Shown: positions 27,219 to 36,613, numbered from the stretch's first letter. The stretch is 64,000 bases of DNA from Bryobacterales bacterium (GCA_016721425.1 JADKID010000012.1:124001-188000); one strand, 5' to 3'. The notes: a model not told the origin generated them from the sequence alone. Numbers and translations are program-made.

Positions 27219-27923
27219 CTAGGCCTTCTTGCGGCGGGAGATCAGGCCGAGAGCCGCGAGGCCCAAGCCGATCATGCCGTAGGTGGCCGGTTCCGGAATG
27301 TAGCTCTGAGCATAGGCATCCGTGAAGGACTGAAGTCCACCGCTCGTCGAGGTGATGACTTCCACAACGTGGATGTACTGGCTCGGATAAGCGAGGATCG
27401 CCGGGCTCACGTTCGGGCCGTTGGGCGAGATCACGCTGGCCACGCCGAGGATATCACCAATGTTGCCCTTATTGGGGTCCAGGTTGGTGATGGTCTTCGT
27501 GAGGGTACCGGCCTTGACAACACCGGCCAAGTCCAGGCTGACGCCGACGGCCGTGATGTACTTATACAGAGAAATACCGTTGTCGAAGGTGGTGTCGACC
27601 TGCACATCATACGAAATACCCCAGGGGCTCGTGTTGGCGGCAAGCGCGTCACCCGTGGCGCCGCGTGCAAAGTTGACAATGTGGTCGCCGGTGTCGGTAT
27701 CGAGATCGAGTGTCACCTGCCAGTTATCCGGAATTTGGGTTGTGCCGTCAACGTTGGCAAAGTTGGTGAAAATCTTGTCTTCCACCTGGCAGCCAATGAA
27801 ATTGACGTTGCGCAAGTCACTGACGAACGAGACGCGGGAGCACGGGTTCGCCAAAATAACGCCCGCCTGTGCTGCCACGGTCGATGCGACGAGTGCGGCC
27901 GCTATCAAAAATAGTTTCTTCAT
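27219..27923 (-). CDS. Secreted PEP-CTERM protein
   Basis: The 234-residue protein has a signal peptide (KKLFLIAAALVASTVAAQA) and ends with the sorting signal PEPATYGMIGLGLAALGLI followed by SRRKKA, the classic PEP-CTERM triad recognised by exosortase. The body is beta-rich with Asn, Thr and Asp, and two Cys near residues 28 and 45. Such proteins are thought to reach the surface or extracellular matrix. Exosortase itself is not in this window. A GAGGAGGAG ribosome site precedes the ATG, and a possible promoter lies about 65 bases further upstream. Confidence 0.92.
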   Translation of the reverse strand: MKKLFLIAAALVASTVAAQAGVILANPCSRVSFVSDLRNVNFIGCQVEDKIFTNFANVDGTTQIPDNWQVTLDLDTDTGDHIVNFARGATGDALAANTSPWGISYDVQVDTTFDNGISLYKYITAVGVSLDLAGVVKAGTLTKTITNLDPNKGNIGDILGVASVISPNGPNVSPAILAYPSQYIHVVEVITSTSGGLQSFTDAYAQSYIPEPATYGMIGLGLAALGLISRRKKA

Positions 27924-28323
27924 TCAATCTCCTCCTCAAACGGTTCGGTCTGTTTTCCAGCACACGCGTGTATCTGTGCTCCCTGTTAGCTTACGGCCCC
28001 CCAGCTAGGTTGTCAATACTTCATTTCTTACGGCGAAGCAATCCCCCAGCCCACGTTTTGGTTCCAGGACACTGCCATAGGCTGGGGCTACCGGATCGCG
28101 TGCCAAAGTACCAGTATTTTTCTAGGTTTCAAAAGTCAGAGGCCGCCCGGCATGCTTCCACCGCCAAAACAATGGCGCTCGTACCGATCGAAAGATAGTC
28201 TACGTCCGGCCGGCTTCGCCCCGCCCCGCACCACCGGGAGCCACCGCCGAAACGAGCGCCAACCGGCGCGCTCTGGTCCCGCCTATGATAGAGTGGTGGG
28301 TCTTTATTACCGATAGGAGCGAT
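27924..28323. other. Divergent intergenic region (400 bases), no gene seen
   Basis: This is the longest gene-free stretch. It separates the PEP-CTERM gene (leftward) from the transketolase pair (rightward). I see the candidate leftward promoter listed separately and a TAGGAG ribosome site at its right end. Short frames here have no ribosome site or protein-like composition. No riboswitch or RNA gene is recognisable. Confidence 0.5.
27988..28016 (-). promoter_or_regulatory. Possible sigma-70-type promoter of the PEP-CTERM gene
   Basis: On the minus strand TTGACA (28016-28011) is followed after 17 bases by TAAGCT (27993-27988). The -35 box is a perfect consensus, while the -10 is weak. The distance to the ATG at 27923 is suitable for a short leader with the GAGGAGGAG site. 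Confidence 0.4.
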
Positions 28324-29145
28324 ATGCAAAAAACCAGCAATCCTGCGGAACTGGCCGGCATCTGCCGGCAGATCCGGCGGCACATCATTACTATGACTGG
28401 GGCGGCGAAGTCGGGGCATCCCGGCGGTAGCCTCTCGGCAGTCGAAATCCTCGTTACACTCTATTGGGACGTCCTGCGCCACGATCCGGCGCAGCCGCGC
28501 TGGCCCGAGCGGGACCGTTTTGTCCTCTCGAAGGGCCACGCCGCGCCGGTACTATACGGCGTACTGGCCGAGTGCGGCTACACACCGGTGGAGTCGCTCA
28601 ACACCTTGCGCAAGCTGGGCTCCATCTATCAGGGCCACCCCGACGTGCGCTTCATCCCCGCCCTGGAGGCCTCGACGGGTTCACTGGGCGAGGGGCTCAG
28701 CGTGGTGCTCGGCATGGGCCTGGCAGCCAAGCTCGACAACTCCCCCACCCGCTCCTACGTGGTACTGGGCGATGGCGAGATCCAGGAAGGCCAGATCTGG
28801 GAAGCGGCCATGTTCGGCGCGTTCCACAAAGCCGATAACGTCTGCGCCATTGTCGATTACAACCGCATTCAGCTCGATGGCTTCACCAAAGACATTCTGG
28901 ACCTGGAGCCCCTGGCCGCCAAGTGGCAGAGCTTCGGCTGGCACGTGATTGAATTGGATGGCCACGACATCGCCGCCCTGCAGGCCGCCTTCGCCGAGGC
29001 CGCCGCCACCAAGGGCAAGCCCACCGTCCTCATCGCCCATACCGTCAAGGGCAAGGGCGTCAGCTTCATGGAGAACAACCCCAAGTATCACGGTGTCGCG
29101 CCGAACGCGGAAGAGATCGAACTCGCACTGAAGGAGCTTGCCTGA
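28324..29145 (+). CDS. Transketolase, N-terminal (thiamine-diphosphate) half
   Basis: This 273-residue subunit corresponds to the first half of transketolase. It contains SGHPGGSLSAVEI, LSKGHAAPVLYGVLAE, STGSLGEGLSVVLGMG, and the thiamine-diphosphate/magnesium motif GDGEIQEGQIWEA. With the next gene it forms a split enzyme as in many archaea and anaerobes, transferring two-carbon units in the pentose phosphate pathway. ATG 28324 has TAGGAGCGAT upstream; an earlier in-frame start is not supported. The downstream partner starts one base after the stop. Confidence 0.95.
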   Translation: MQKTSNPAELAGICRQIRRHIITMTGAAKSGHPGGSLSAVEILVTLYWDVLRHDPAQPRWPERDRFVLSKGHAAPVLYGVLAECGYTPVESLNTLRKLGSIYQGHPDVRFIPALEASTGSLGEGLSVVLGMGLAAKLDNSPTRSYVVLGDGEIQEGQIWEAAMFGAFHKADNVCAIVDYNRIQLDGFTKDILDLEPLAAKWQSFGWHVIELDGHDIAALQAAFAEAAATKGKPTVLIAHTVKGKGVSFMENNPKYHGVAPNAEEIELALKELA

Positions 29146-29146
29146 G

Positions 29147-30109
29147 ATGCCGGCCAATACCAAATTTGAACTGAAACTCGGAGCCCCCACGCGCGAGGCG
29201 TTTGGCCGCACTCTGGCGGAACTGGGCAAGGAAAACCCGAACATTGTCGTGGGCGATGCGGATTTGACGAAGTCCACCATGACCACTTACTTCGCCAAGG
29301 CCTTCCCGGAGCGCCTCTTCGAGTGCGGCATCGCGGAGGCCAACATGGTGGCCATCGGCGCCGGCCTCGCCATGTCGGGCAAGATTCCGTTTGTATCGAG
29401 CTTCTCCGCCTTCATCATGACCAAGGGCTTCGAGCAGATGCGCTGCCTGGTGGCCTACCCGAACGTGAATCTGAAGGTAGTGGGCACACACAGCGGCATC
29501 TCCATCGGCGAAGACGGCCCGTCGCAGATGAGCATGGAAGATCTGGCCCTGGCGTGCGCCCTGCCCAACTTCACGGTGCTCAGCCCGGCCGACGAGGTTG
29601 CCACCAAGTGGGCTGTGCGTTGGGCCGCCAATCACGTGGGCCCGGTGTTCATCCGCTGCGGGCGCGTCAAGGCGCCGGTGATTTACGATGCGGACGCAAC
29701 TTTTGAGATCGGCAAAGGCGTGGAACTGCTGGGTGGCACGGACGTCACCCTGGTGGCCACCGGCCTGCTGACCGCCGAGTGCATCAAGGCCAGCGACATC
29801 CTGGCGGGCGAGGGCATCTCGGCGCGAGTGATCGACATCCACACCATCAAGCCGCTGGACGAGGAACTGCTGGCCAAGGCAGCCCGCGAGACCGGCGCGT
29901 TGGTGGTTGCCGAGGAGCACCTGGTGGATAGCGGACTGGGCGCGCGAGTGGCTCAGGCGCTGGCCAGGCACGCACCGGCGCCGGTGGAGTTTGTCGGCCT
30001 CACGCGCTATGCCGAATCCGGCAGCCCCGACGAACTGCTGGATCATTACGGGATGCGCGCGCCGGAGGTGGCTGCGGCCGCCAGAAAAGTGCTCGCCCGC
30101 AAGAAGTAG
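29147..30109 (+). CDS. Transketolase, C-terminal (pyrimidine-binding) half
   Basis: The 320-residue partner subunit carries the pyrimidine-binding domain with the catalytic Glu in FECGIAEANMVAIGAG, then THSGISIGEDGPSQMSMED, and a C-terminal transketolase domain (VTLVATGLLTAECIKASDIL, VVVAEEHL-like segment, GARVAQAL). It pairs with the N-terminal half just upstream, since the two genes are almost fused (stop TGA 29143-29145, ATG 29147). A TTG at 29138 is a less likely start. Confidence 0.95.
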   Translation: MPANTKFELKLGAPTREAFGRTLAELGKENPNIVVGDADLTKSTMTTYFAKAFPERLFECGIAEANMVAIGAGLAMSGKIPFVSSFSAFIMTKGFEQMRCLVAYPNVNLKVVGTHSGISIGEDGPSQMSMEDLALACALPNFTVLSPADEVATKWAVRWAANHVGPVFIRCGRVKAPVIYDADATFEIGKGVELLGGTDVTLVATGLLTAECIKASDILAGEGISARVIDIHTIKPLDEELLAKAARETGALVVAEEHLVDSGLGARVAQALARHAPAPVEFVGLTRYAESGSPDELLDHYGMRAPEVAAAARKVLARKK

Positions 30110-30120
30110 GCAGCGGGTGC

Positions 30121-30165
30121 ACGCCATAACGCCCGCCGCCTCAGCCGTGGCGGGCGTTATGGCGT
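30121..30165. repeat. Perfect 17-base inverted repeat after the transketolase pair
   Basis: Left arm 30121-30137 (ACGCCATAACGCCCGCC) and its exact complement at 30149-30165 flank an 11-base loop. No T run follows. It could act as a terminator or mRNA-stabilising hairpin between transketolase and the sensor protein gene, whose ribosome site lies just after it. Confidence 0.7.
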
Positions 30166-30181
30166 GTCTGAGGTAAATCCG

Positions 30182-30766
30182 ATGAGCGAGATCGAAATCG
30201 CGCAAGGACTGGAATCTCTGCGGCACGCCGAAAGCGCCAAGGTGAGCCGTGTGCTGCACGATGACATCGGCCCGTGCCTGTGCTCCGCCGGACTCGTGTT
30301 AGGCCTGCTCCGCAGCGAGTCCGGGCGGCTGTCTCCGGATGGACGCGAGTGGCTCGAAATGCTGCAAACCGCCCTGGAGACCGCCCTGGAAACGGTCCGG
30401 CTTCTGAACTATCAAACCAACCCGGCGCTGGCCGGGCGTTGCGGCCTTCGTGCCGCCCTGGAATATCTCACCGGCGGCGGCGCCCTGTCCTTCGACAGCT
30501 CCAACGGGACACCCGCCTGGACGCCGGAACAGGAGCAGGCAGCCTGCCGCATTGTGCGGGACGTCATTCTGGCGCTTCCGGAAGGAAGTGCAAGACTCGA
30601 AACATCAAACAGTGATATTGTTTTATACGGCAGCGGCAAGCTGGGCCTGGACCGTCAACAGCGGGCGGCTTTGCGGCTGATCGGAAAACTCCATCAGCTC
30701 GGAGTTGCGTTCGAAACGCCCGCCGAGGCGAAGCTATTCTCATTGGGTCTGCTAAAGGCCAATTGA
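30182..30766 (+). CDS. Short sensor protein with HisKA_3-like dimerisation helix, apparently lacking an ATPase domain
   Basis: The 194-residue soluble protein has a HisKA_3-like segment, VSRVLHDDIGPCLCSAGLVL at about 21-40, where NarL-partner kinases carry the phospho-accepting His (H-D/E-x-x-G). A long second helix (ALETALETVRLLNYQTNPAL) follows. The rest does not show the G1/G2 boxes of a HATPase_c domain. Its stop overlaps the ATG of the response regulator (TGATG), so they form a unit. It may be a phosphotransfer or phosphatase-type partner and not a full kinase. GAGG upstream of ATG 30182 supports the start. Confidence 0.7.
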   Translation: MSEIEIAQGLESLRHAESAKVSRVLHDDIGPCLCSAGLVLGLLRSESGRLSPDGREWLEMLQTALETALETVRLLNYQTNPALAGRCGLRAALEYLTGGGALSFDSSNGTPAWTPEQEQAACRIVRDVILALPEGSARLETSNSDIVLYGSGKLGLDRQQRAALRLIGKLHQLGVAFETPAEAKLFSLGLLKAN

Positions 30767-31437
30767 TGCACGATATTCTGCTGGTTGACGATCACAAGAT
30801 CATGCGCGACGGCATTCGGGCCATCCTGAAGGTGTCCGGCGAGTTCAACGTAGTGGCGGAGGCGGACAGCGGCCTCGACGCGGTCACGATGACGCGGAGC
30901 TTCAAGCCGCAGCTCGTCCTCATGGACATCCATCTGCCTGGCCTCAACGGTATTGAGGCCACCGTGGAGATACTGCGCTACAACCCGGAGACGCGCGTCG
31001 TCATTCTCTCCATGTACGAGGACGAAAACTCCGTGGTGCAGGCTATCCGCAGCGGGGCCCGCGCCTTTGTGCTGAAAAAAGCCAGCGACCTGGACCTGCT
31101 GGACGCCCTGCGCACGGTGGCGCGCGGCGGCTCCTACCTCAGCCCGCAGGTCTCCGACAAGTTCCTCAATCGCGTGCAGCGTGGCGATTTGAACGAGCGG
31201 AAATCCACGTCGGCGCTCGATAGCCTGACGCCCCGCGAAAAGCAGGTCATGCGCATGGTGGCCGAGGGCAAGACCAGCAAGGAGATCGCCATCCTGCTGG
31301 ACCTCGGGCTCCAGACCGTGCGCGGCTACCGCAAGACATTGATGAAAAAGCTCGAGGTGTCCAATGTCGCCGGCGTCACGCAGATTGCGTTGGCGCACGG
31401 ACTGGCGCGTACCACTTCCAGCGGCTCAGGCCGCTGA
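30766..31437 (+). CDS. NarL/LuxR-family response regulator
   Basis: The 223-residue regulator has a receiver domain (ILLVDDHKIMRDGIRAIL, phospho-acceptor Asp in LVLMDIHLPGLNG, Ser/Thr in ILSMYED, Lys in FVLKKAS) and a GerE-type helix-turn-helix (LTPREKQVMRMVAEGKTSKE, VRGYRKTLMKKLEVSN). It overlaps the upstream sensor-like gene, so phosphate probably comes via that protein. Targets are unknown. Confidence 0.93.
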   Translation: MHDILLVDDHKIMRDGIRAILKVSGEFNVVAEADSGLDAVTMTRSFKPQLVLMDIHLPGLNGIEATVEILRYNPETRVVILSMYEDENSVVQAIRSGARAFVLKKASDLDLLDALRTVARGGSYLSPQVSDKFLNRVQRGDLNERKSTSALDSLTPREKQVMRMVAEGKTSKEIAILLDLGLQTVRGYRKTLMKKLEVSNVAGVTQIALAHGLARTTSSGSGR

Positions 31438-31461
31438 TACCGGGCCTGCGGAGATCGAAAC

Positions 31462-32367
31462 ATGAAGACGCCCTGGGGCGAGTTGCGAATCGCCGATGCG
31501 CATGTCCATCTTTTCAGTTGGAACTTCTTCCGGCTGCTGACCAACGGCCGCGATCCGGCGGCGGTCTGCGCGGAACTGGGCTGGGTGGAGCCGCCCGAGC
31601 GGCCGGACCTGCTCGCCGCCATGTGGGTGGCCGAACTGCACCAGCACGGCGTGGAGCGCTGCGCCATGTTCGCCAGCCTGCCCGGCGATGAACCCTCCGT
31701 GGCCGCTGCCGTCGGCGCGTATCCGGAGCGATTCTGGGGCGGCTTCTTCCTCAACCCCACCAGCGCCGGTGCGGTGGAGCGGCTGCGTAGCGGCCTCGCT
31801 GCGGGGCTGAAGACGGTCTGCCTGCTGCCGGCCATGCATGCCTACCCGCTCTCCGACCCCCGCGTGGAAGAGCTCCTGGTGGAGGCCGAACGCCTGGCCG
31901 CGACGGTATTCGTGCACCTCGGCGTGCTCTCGGTGGGCGTGCGCAAAAAGCTGGGCCTGCCCTCGCCCTTTGACATGAGCTTTTCCAACCCGCTGGATCT
32001 GCACGGACCGGCGCTGCGCCATCCGGCGCTCCACTTCATCGTGCCCCACTTCGGCGCCGGCTTCTTCCGCGAGGCCCTCATGCTGGCCGATCTCTGCCCC
32101 AACGTCTACCTGGACACGTCCAGCAGCAACGCCTGGATGAAGTACCACGCACCGGAGCTGACGCTGAATCAGGTGTTTGGCCGCGCCCTGGACGTCATTG
32201 GGCCGACGCGGCTGCTGTTTGGCACCGATTCGTCCTACTTTCCGCGCGGCTGGCACCAGCCCGTGTTCGAGCAGCAGGTCCAGGCGCTCGCCGGCTGCGG
32301 CGTCAACGCCGAAGCCGCGGAGCTGATCCTGGGCGGCAACCTCCGCCGCCTGATGGGAACCCCTTAG
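31462..32367 (+). CDS. Amidohydrolase (metal-dependent TIM-barrel hydrolase)
   Basis: This 301-residue protein is of the amidohydrolase-2 type (COG2159). The first metal site is ADAHVHLF near residue 13, a central His comes in HFIVPHFGAGF, and the last metal Asp is probably in LFGTDSSYFPRGW. Related enzymes include decarboxylases and lactonases, and the substrate here cannot be told. CGGAG lies before ATG 31462. It follows the response regulator by 24 bases. Confidence 0.85.
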   Translation: MKTPWGELRIADAHVHLFSWNFFRLLTNGRDPAAVCAELGWVEPPERPDLLAAMWVAELHQHGVERCAMFASLPGDEPSVAAAVGAYPERFWGGFFLNPTSAGAVERLRSGLAAGLKTVCLLPAMHAYPLSDPRVEELLVEAERLAATVFVHLGVLSVGVRKKLGLPSPFDMSFSNPLDLHGPALRHPALHFIVPHFGAGFFREALMLADLCPNVYLDTSSSNAWMKYHAPELTLNQVFGRALDVIGPTRLLFGTDSSYFPRGWHQPVFEQQVQALAGCGVNAEAAELILGGNLRRLMGTP

Positions 32368-32420
32368 AAAAAACGAGAGCATTCGCGCGCGGCCGGCACT
32401 AGGGTTGCAGGATTGGATCG

Positions 32421-32969
32421 ATGCGACTCTCGCTGCCATCATTTTTCCGCCCCCAACGGGCTGGCGCCAACCCGTCCCCCCCTCTCGGTTATCCGCTCTT
32501 CCCTGCCCCGCGCATGGCCGTGCTCGGCTGCGAGGTGCAGGAGGCCCCCGGAGTCTACTGCCTGCCTGAATGGTCGGCCGCGGACGTGGCGCAGATCCGG
32601 CCTCTCGCCCTGGCTGCTTCGTTTTCTGACTACGCGCGCTTGGCAGCATTGATCCGCACCGGAGCACTGGCCCTGCCGGAGCTCCAATACCCCTTGCTGG
32701 TGTTCAGCCTGCCCGGCGAGGGTCCGCTCACCCACGAGCAGCACGACGAAATGTGGGCGTGGTTCGGCCTGCCCTGTTTCGAGCAGATCCGCGACGCAGA
32801 CGGCCGTCTGCTGGCCCAGGAATGTGAGGCCCGCGACGGCTTCCACCTCACCGCCCAGGCCCGCCCCGGCGATCTGGGCGGACGTCTGGTGCATACCCTC
32901 TGCGAGTGCGGCCAGGTGTCGCCCAGGGTCCGCATCGCCCCGGCCCAGGCCCTCCTGGCGCGCGCCTGA
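32421..32969 (+). CDS. Protein of unknown function (182 aa)
   Basis: A soluble protein with no signal peptide. Visible segments include GVYCLPEWSAADVAQIRPL, ELQYPLLVFSLPGEGPLTHE and MWAWFGLPCFEQIRD; a Cys-rich end reads HTLCECGQVSPRVRI. The middle resembles acetate/acyl-CoA-ligase-like regulatory fragments seen in Acidobacteria, but I cannot name a family. It lies 53 bases after the amidohydrolase and just before the tRNA gene. The coding frame is supported by its length and codon pattern only. Confidence 0.65.
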   Translation: MRLSLPSFFRPQRAGANPSPPLGYPLFPAPRMAVLGCEVQEAPGVYCLPEWSAADVAQIRPLALAASFSDYARLAALIRTGALALPELQYPLLVFSLPGEGPLTHEQHDEMWAWFGLPCFEQIRDADGRLLAQECEARDGFHLTAQARPGDLGGRLVHTLCECGQVSPRVRIAPAQALLARA

Positions 32970-33015
32970 AACTAGCGCCCGCTTTGCCCCGCTTGCTAGA
33001 CTCAAGGGCGAACGT

Positions 33016-33102
33016 GCGGGCGTGGCGAAATTGGCAGACGCGCCAGACTTAGGATCTGGTTCCTTTACCGGAGTGGAGGTTCAAGTCCTCTCGCCCGCAC
33101 CA
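33016..33102 (+). tRNA. tRNA-Leu (anticodon UAG)
   Basis: An 87-base cloverleaf of type II. The acceptor GCGGGCG pairs with CGCCCGC, and the discriminator A is followed by an encoded CCA (33100-33102). The anticodon stem CCAGA/TCTGG encloses the loop CTTAGGA with TAG at 33050-33052. The long variable arm and the D loop (AATTGGCAGA) fit leucine. It reads CUA and probably other CUN codons. Confidence 0.97.
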
Positions 33103-33109
33103 ACTCCCC

Positions 33110-34306
33110 TCACACCGCCCGCTCTTCCCTCCTCACAAACGGCTGGAAAATCGACTCGATGAATCTGTTCCCCTTGCGCGCAATCTCCGGACGATCATTG
33201 AGCAGGATTTGAGCGAGCTTGGTGTAGCTCTTGCCCAGTGGCGTGCGCGGGTCCACATGCGCGCCCTTCTCGGCGGACGCTGTTGCCAGCGCGTAGCTAT
33301 TCGGAATGGTCAGCTCGACGGGCAAGCCCACCACATCGGCGATGCGGTCCTGCGTCATCGGGTCACTGGAAACGTACCGGTTCAGCACCACGCGGATCTC
33401 TTTGCTCAGACCCAGCCGTTGCAGCCGGTCCGCCTTGCGCATCGCGATGTGGACAGAAGCCAGCTCCTGCGTGCAGACGAGGTAAACGCGCTTCGCTTCC
33501 GTCAGAACCTCGATGGCCGCGGGATCCATCGGCCCGGGCAGGTCCACACAAACAAGATCGTAAGCACGGCGAACGAATCCGAGGACGTCCCGCGTCTGCT
33601 GGATATCCACGCCCATCTCACCGTCGGCATCGGCTGGGAGGATATCCAACTCGCCCCGCTGCGAGATCAGCTGCCCCCAAATGTCGGCATCCATCTTGTG
33701 GCTGTTGATGAGCGCTTCCTGCAGAAAGTGATCCGGACGCAGGCAGTTCAGAAACGCCTGTACCGGGGCATCGCGGTCGTAGTCGATCAGTACCACCCGC
33801 TTTTTGGACGTTTGCGACGCCCGCAGCGCCGTGTGCGCCACGATCGTGGAGGCCCCGCTGCCCGGCTTGCTCGGCAGGAACGCAAACAGGTCCCCGCCGC
33901 TGACCGGTTGGCGGGGCTTGCTGTGCAGCCGGTCCACCGACGTGGCGAGAATCTCACGATACGCTTCGGCTGACGCGCCCAACGGCAGGTAGTCGTGCAC
34001 GCCCGCCCGCAGGAGTGTCGAGAGAGTCTTCACTTCTTCCGGGCAAATCGCCACGATTTCCATGTTCTTGTCGTGGGCCCGGACCACCTCGATGAGCTCC
34101 AGCGCGCGCGCCAGGTCCTCACAATCAATCAGGAGAAGGTCCACGGCGTTGAGGCGCAGCATCCGCAGCACGGCCTCCATCGCGGGATACTGCGGCACGC
34201 AATCGATCTCGCCGATGGAATCGAAAGTCGCGAGCGCAGCGTGGCAGTGCTGGGTGGCCTCTGGATTCGGCGATAGGATCGCACAGTTGAATTTCGCGTT
34301 GAACAT
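33110..34306 (-). CDS. TadZ/CpaE-like pilus-assembly ATPase with atypical Walker A
   Basis: The 398-residue protein has an N-terminal receiver-like domain (about 1-125, LLLIDCEDLARALELIEVV) and a C-terminal MinD/ParA-type ATPase. The phosphate loop reads SKPGSGASTIV: the signature Lys is kept but the second Lys of KGGxGKT is Ala, as in CpaE/TadZ proteins that place tight-adherence pilus machinery. VVLIDYDRD and VCVDLPGPMD mark the other nucleotide motifs. AGGAGAG precedes ATG 34306. No other pilus gene is in the window. A role in polar localisation or pilus assembly is inferred from the family. Confidence 0.85.
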   Translation of the reverse strand: MFNAKFNCAILSPNPEATQHCHAALATFDSIGEIDCVPQYPAMEAVLRMLRLNAVDLLLIDCEDLARALELIEVVRAHDKNMEIVAICPEEVKTLSTLLRAGVHDYLPLGASAEAYREILATSVDRLHSKPRQPVSGGDLFAFLPSKPGSGASTIVAHTALRASQTSKKRVVLIDYDRDAPVQAFLNCLRPDHFLQEALINSHKMDADIWGQLISQRGELDILPADADGEMGVDIQQTRDVLGFVRRAYDLVCVDLPGPMDPAAIEVLTEAKRVYLVCTQELASVHIAMRKADRLQRLGLSKEIRVVLNRYVSSDPMTQDRIADVVGLPVELTIPNSYALATASAEKGAHVDPRTPLGKSYTKLAQILLNDRPEIARKGNRFIESIFQPFVRREERAV

Positions 34307-34508
34307 GGATCTCTCCTGGGCCAAATGGCTGGCACTCATTCAGGATAGGCAGGGCGTTCGCGCGGACCAAGAGAACGAAGGTCCCGAAAACGCGTGCTCC
34401 ACGTACCGTTGCAGTCGATAGGATGGAGGTACTAAGGTGGTAGCTCTGTCCGGCGCCGAATTGCCGGGGAGCCCATTATTTCTCTATTCTTTTCGGTAGA
34501 GCAAATCG

Positions 34509-36613
34509 TTGAAGTTCCTCAGCCTGCTGGCCTCACTCGTCCTTCTCAGCGCCGCCGCGGCCGCCGCGCCACCAGGCGACGCCGCCATGCAACCGTTCCC
34601 GATGGAGTGGCGGAACGGCTCGGGCGCCCTGGTGGACGCCTCCTCCCTCCTCGACGCGCCCGCCGGCAAACACGGCTTCCTCTCCGTCAGCGACGGCCAC
34701 CTCATCACGCGCGACGGCCGCCGCTTCCGCATCTGGGGCGTCAATCTCACCGGCGCCGCCACCGTCCCCTCCCACGAAGACGCGCCCGCCGTGGCCGCCC
34801 ACTTTGCCCGCTTCGGCATCAACTGCGTCCGCTTCCATTTCCTCGATCGCCCGGCGCCCACCGGCCTGATCGACGCCACCAGGAACGACACGCGCGCGCT
34901 GGATCCCAAACAGCTCGATCGCCTGGACTTCTTCATCGCCGAGCTCAAGAAACGCGGCATCTACAGCAACCTGAATCTCAACGTGGCCCGCACCTACAAG
35001 GCCGGCGACGGAGTCCGCGACTATGAACTGATCGGCTACGCCAAGGCGCTCACCTACTTCAACCCGCGTTTGCTGGAGTTACAGCGCGAATACGCCACGC
35101 AACTGCTGACCCACCGCAATCCGTACACGGGCGCGGAGTACCGCAGTGAGCCGGCGATTGCGACAGTGGAGCTGGTCAACGAGAACTCCATCGTCGAGGC
35201 CTGGTACAGCGACCGGCTGCTCGGCCAGCACACCAGGAAGAATCCGGGCACGTGGAGCGACATCCCCGCCAGCTATGAAAAGGAGCTCACCGCGCTGTTC
35301 CACGCCTGGCTGGCCAAGCGCGGCCTGCCGCCCGTCGCCCGGCTCACCCGGCGCGAGTTTGAGACGGCCCCCGCCGCGCGGTTTCGCACCGAGGCGGCGT
35401 TCTACATGGAGCTGGAGGAGCGCTACTTTCAATCCATGCGCACGCTGCTGCGCGACGAGCTGAAGGTGAAGGCCCTTCTCGCCGGCACCGCCGATCACAA
35501 CCACAGCAACAGCGGCTATCCGCTGCTGCGCTCCGCCGCCAGCCTGGACATCATCGACGGCCACACCTATTGGCAACACCCCCGTTACTTCACCGACAAG
35601 GAGACAGGCAAACAGACCGGCTGGGAGATCACCAACACGCCCATGGTGGACGACCCGTTGCACTCCACCGTCGTCGAGCTCTCGCGCAGCGCCCTCGCCG
35701 GCAAGCCCTATACCGTCTCGGAGGTGAACCACCCGTTTCCTGCGGAATGGGCGGCCGAGGGCGTGCCGGTCCTCGCCGCCTACGCCGCCTTTCACGATTG
35801 GGACGGCATCTACTGGTACACGTTCGAGCACGCCGATCCCTCCGAGTGGAGGCCGCGGATGCCCAGCTTCTTCGAGGTCGGGCCGGACCCGGTGAAGATG
35901 TCGCAGATCGCCGCCGGTGCGTATCTCTTCCTGCGCGGGGACGTGCGCCCGGCGGCGTATACATCGCGGCGCTCGTATTCGCTGGAATCGGTAGTGGAGA
36001 GTCTCCGCCTGCCGCGCGACGCGCGCCCCTACTTCACGCCCGGCTTCCCGTTGGCCCTGCCGCTGGTGCACGCCACGCGGATCACGGGGCTGGACGGGAA
36101 CATCACCACAGGTGACTTTCCACCCGCGCAAACGCCACCGCTCGTCTCCGACACCAAGGAGATCACCTGGCGCAAGGGCTGCGTGACGGTGCAGACAGAT
36201 CGCTGGCAGTCCCTCACCGGTGGTTGCACCGGCGAGTTGGAGAACCTGATCGCGCGCGTGGAGAACCCGTTCTCCAGCATCGCTCTGGTCTCGCTCGATG
36301 GCGCACCGCTCCGCAGCGCCGCGTCCATTCTGCTCACCACCGGCGCCCGCGTCGCCAACACCGGCATGCAGTGGAATCAGGCACGGACATCGCTGACCGA
36401 ATGGGGTGCCGCGCCCACCCTCATCGAGCCCGTGCGCGGCGCCATCACGCTGCGGAACCTCGCGGCGGCACAATCCGTGGAGGTGCAACCCCTGGATGGC
36501 GCGGGCCGCGCGCTCGGTCCGCCGGCATCGGCCACGCGAACCCCGGCCGGTCCTGGGAAGTCCCCATCGGCGCCGTTGCCACGCCCTGGTACCTGATCCG
36601 CGTGCGCCGGTAG
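34509..36613 (+). CDS. Secreted clan-A (cellulase-like) glycoside hydrolase, 3' end frameshifted
   Basis: TTG 34509 opens a signal peptide (KFLSLLASLVLLSAAAAAAP). The enzyme domain begins FRIWGVNLTGAATVP and has the two Glu typical of GH5-like (clan A) barrels: acid/base Glu225 in VELVNENS and nucleophile Glu405 in TVSEVNHPFP. A beta domain follows. The open frame ends at 36596 in a Pro/Ala-rich, unlikely tail; one frame over, SWEVPIGAVATPWYLIRVRR up to 36613 is a typical end for such proteins. One added base near 36530-36550 joins them. The exact substrate (beta-glucan, mannan or other) cannot be told. Confidence 0.85.

Noticed and set aside
30121..30165. Calling the inverted repeat an insertion-sequence remnant or CRISPR unit
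   Set aside because: There is a single copy, with no flanking duplication and no transposase-like frame.
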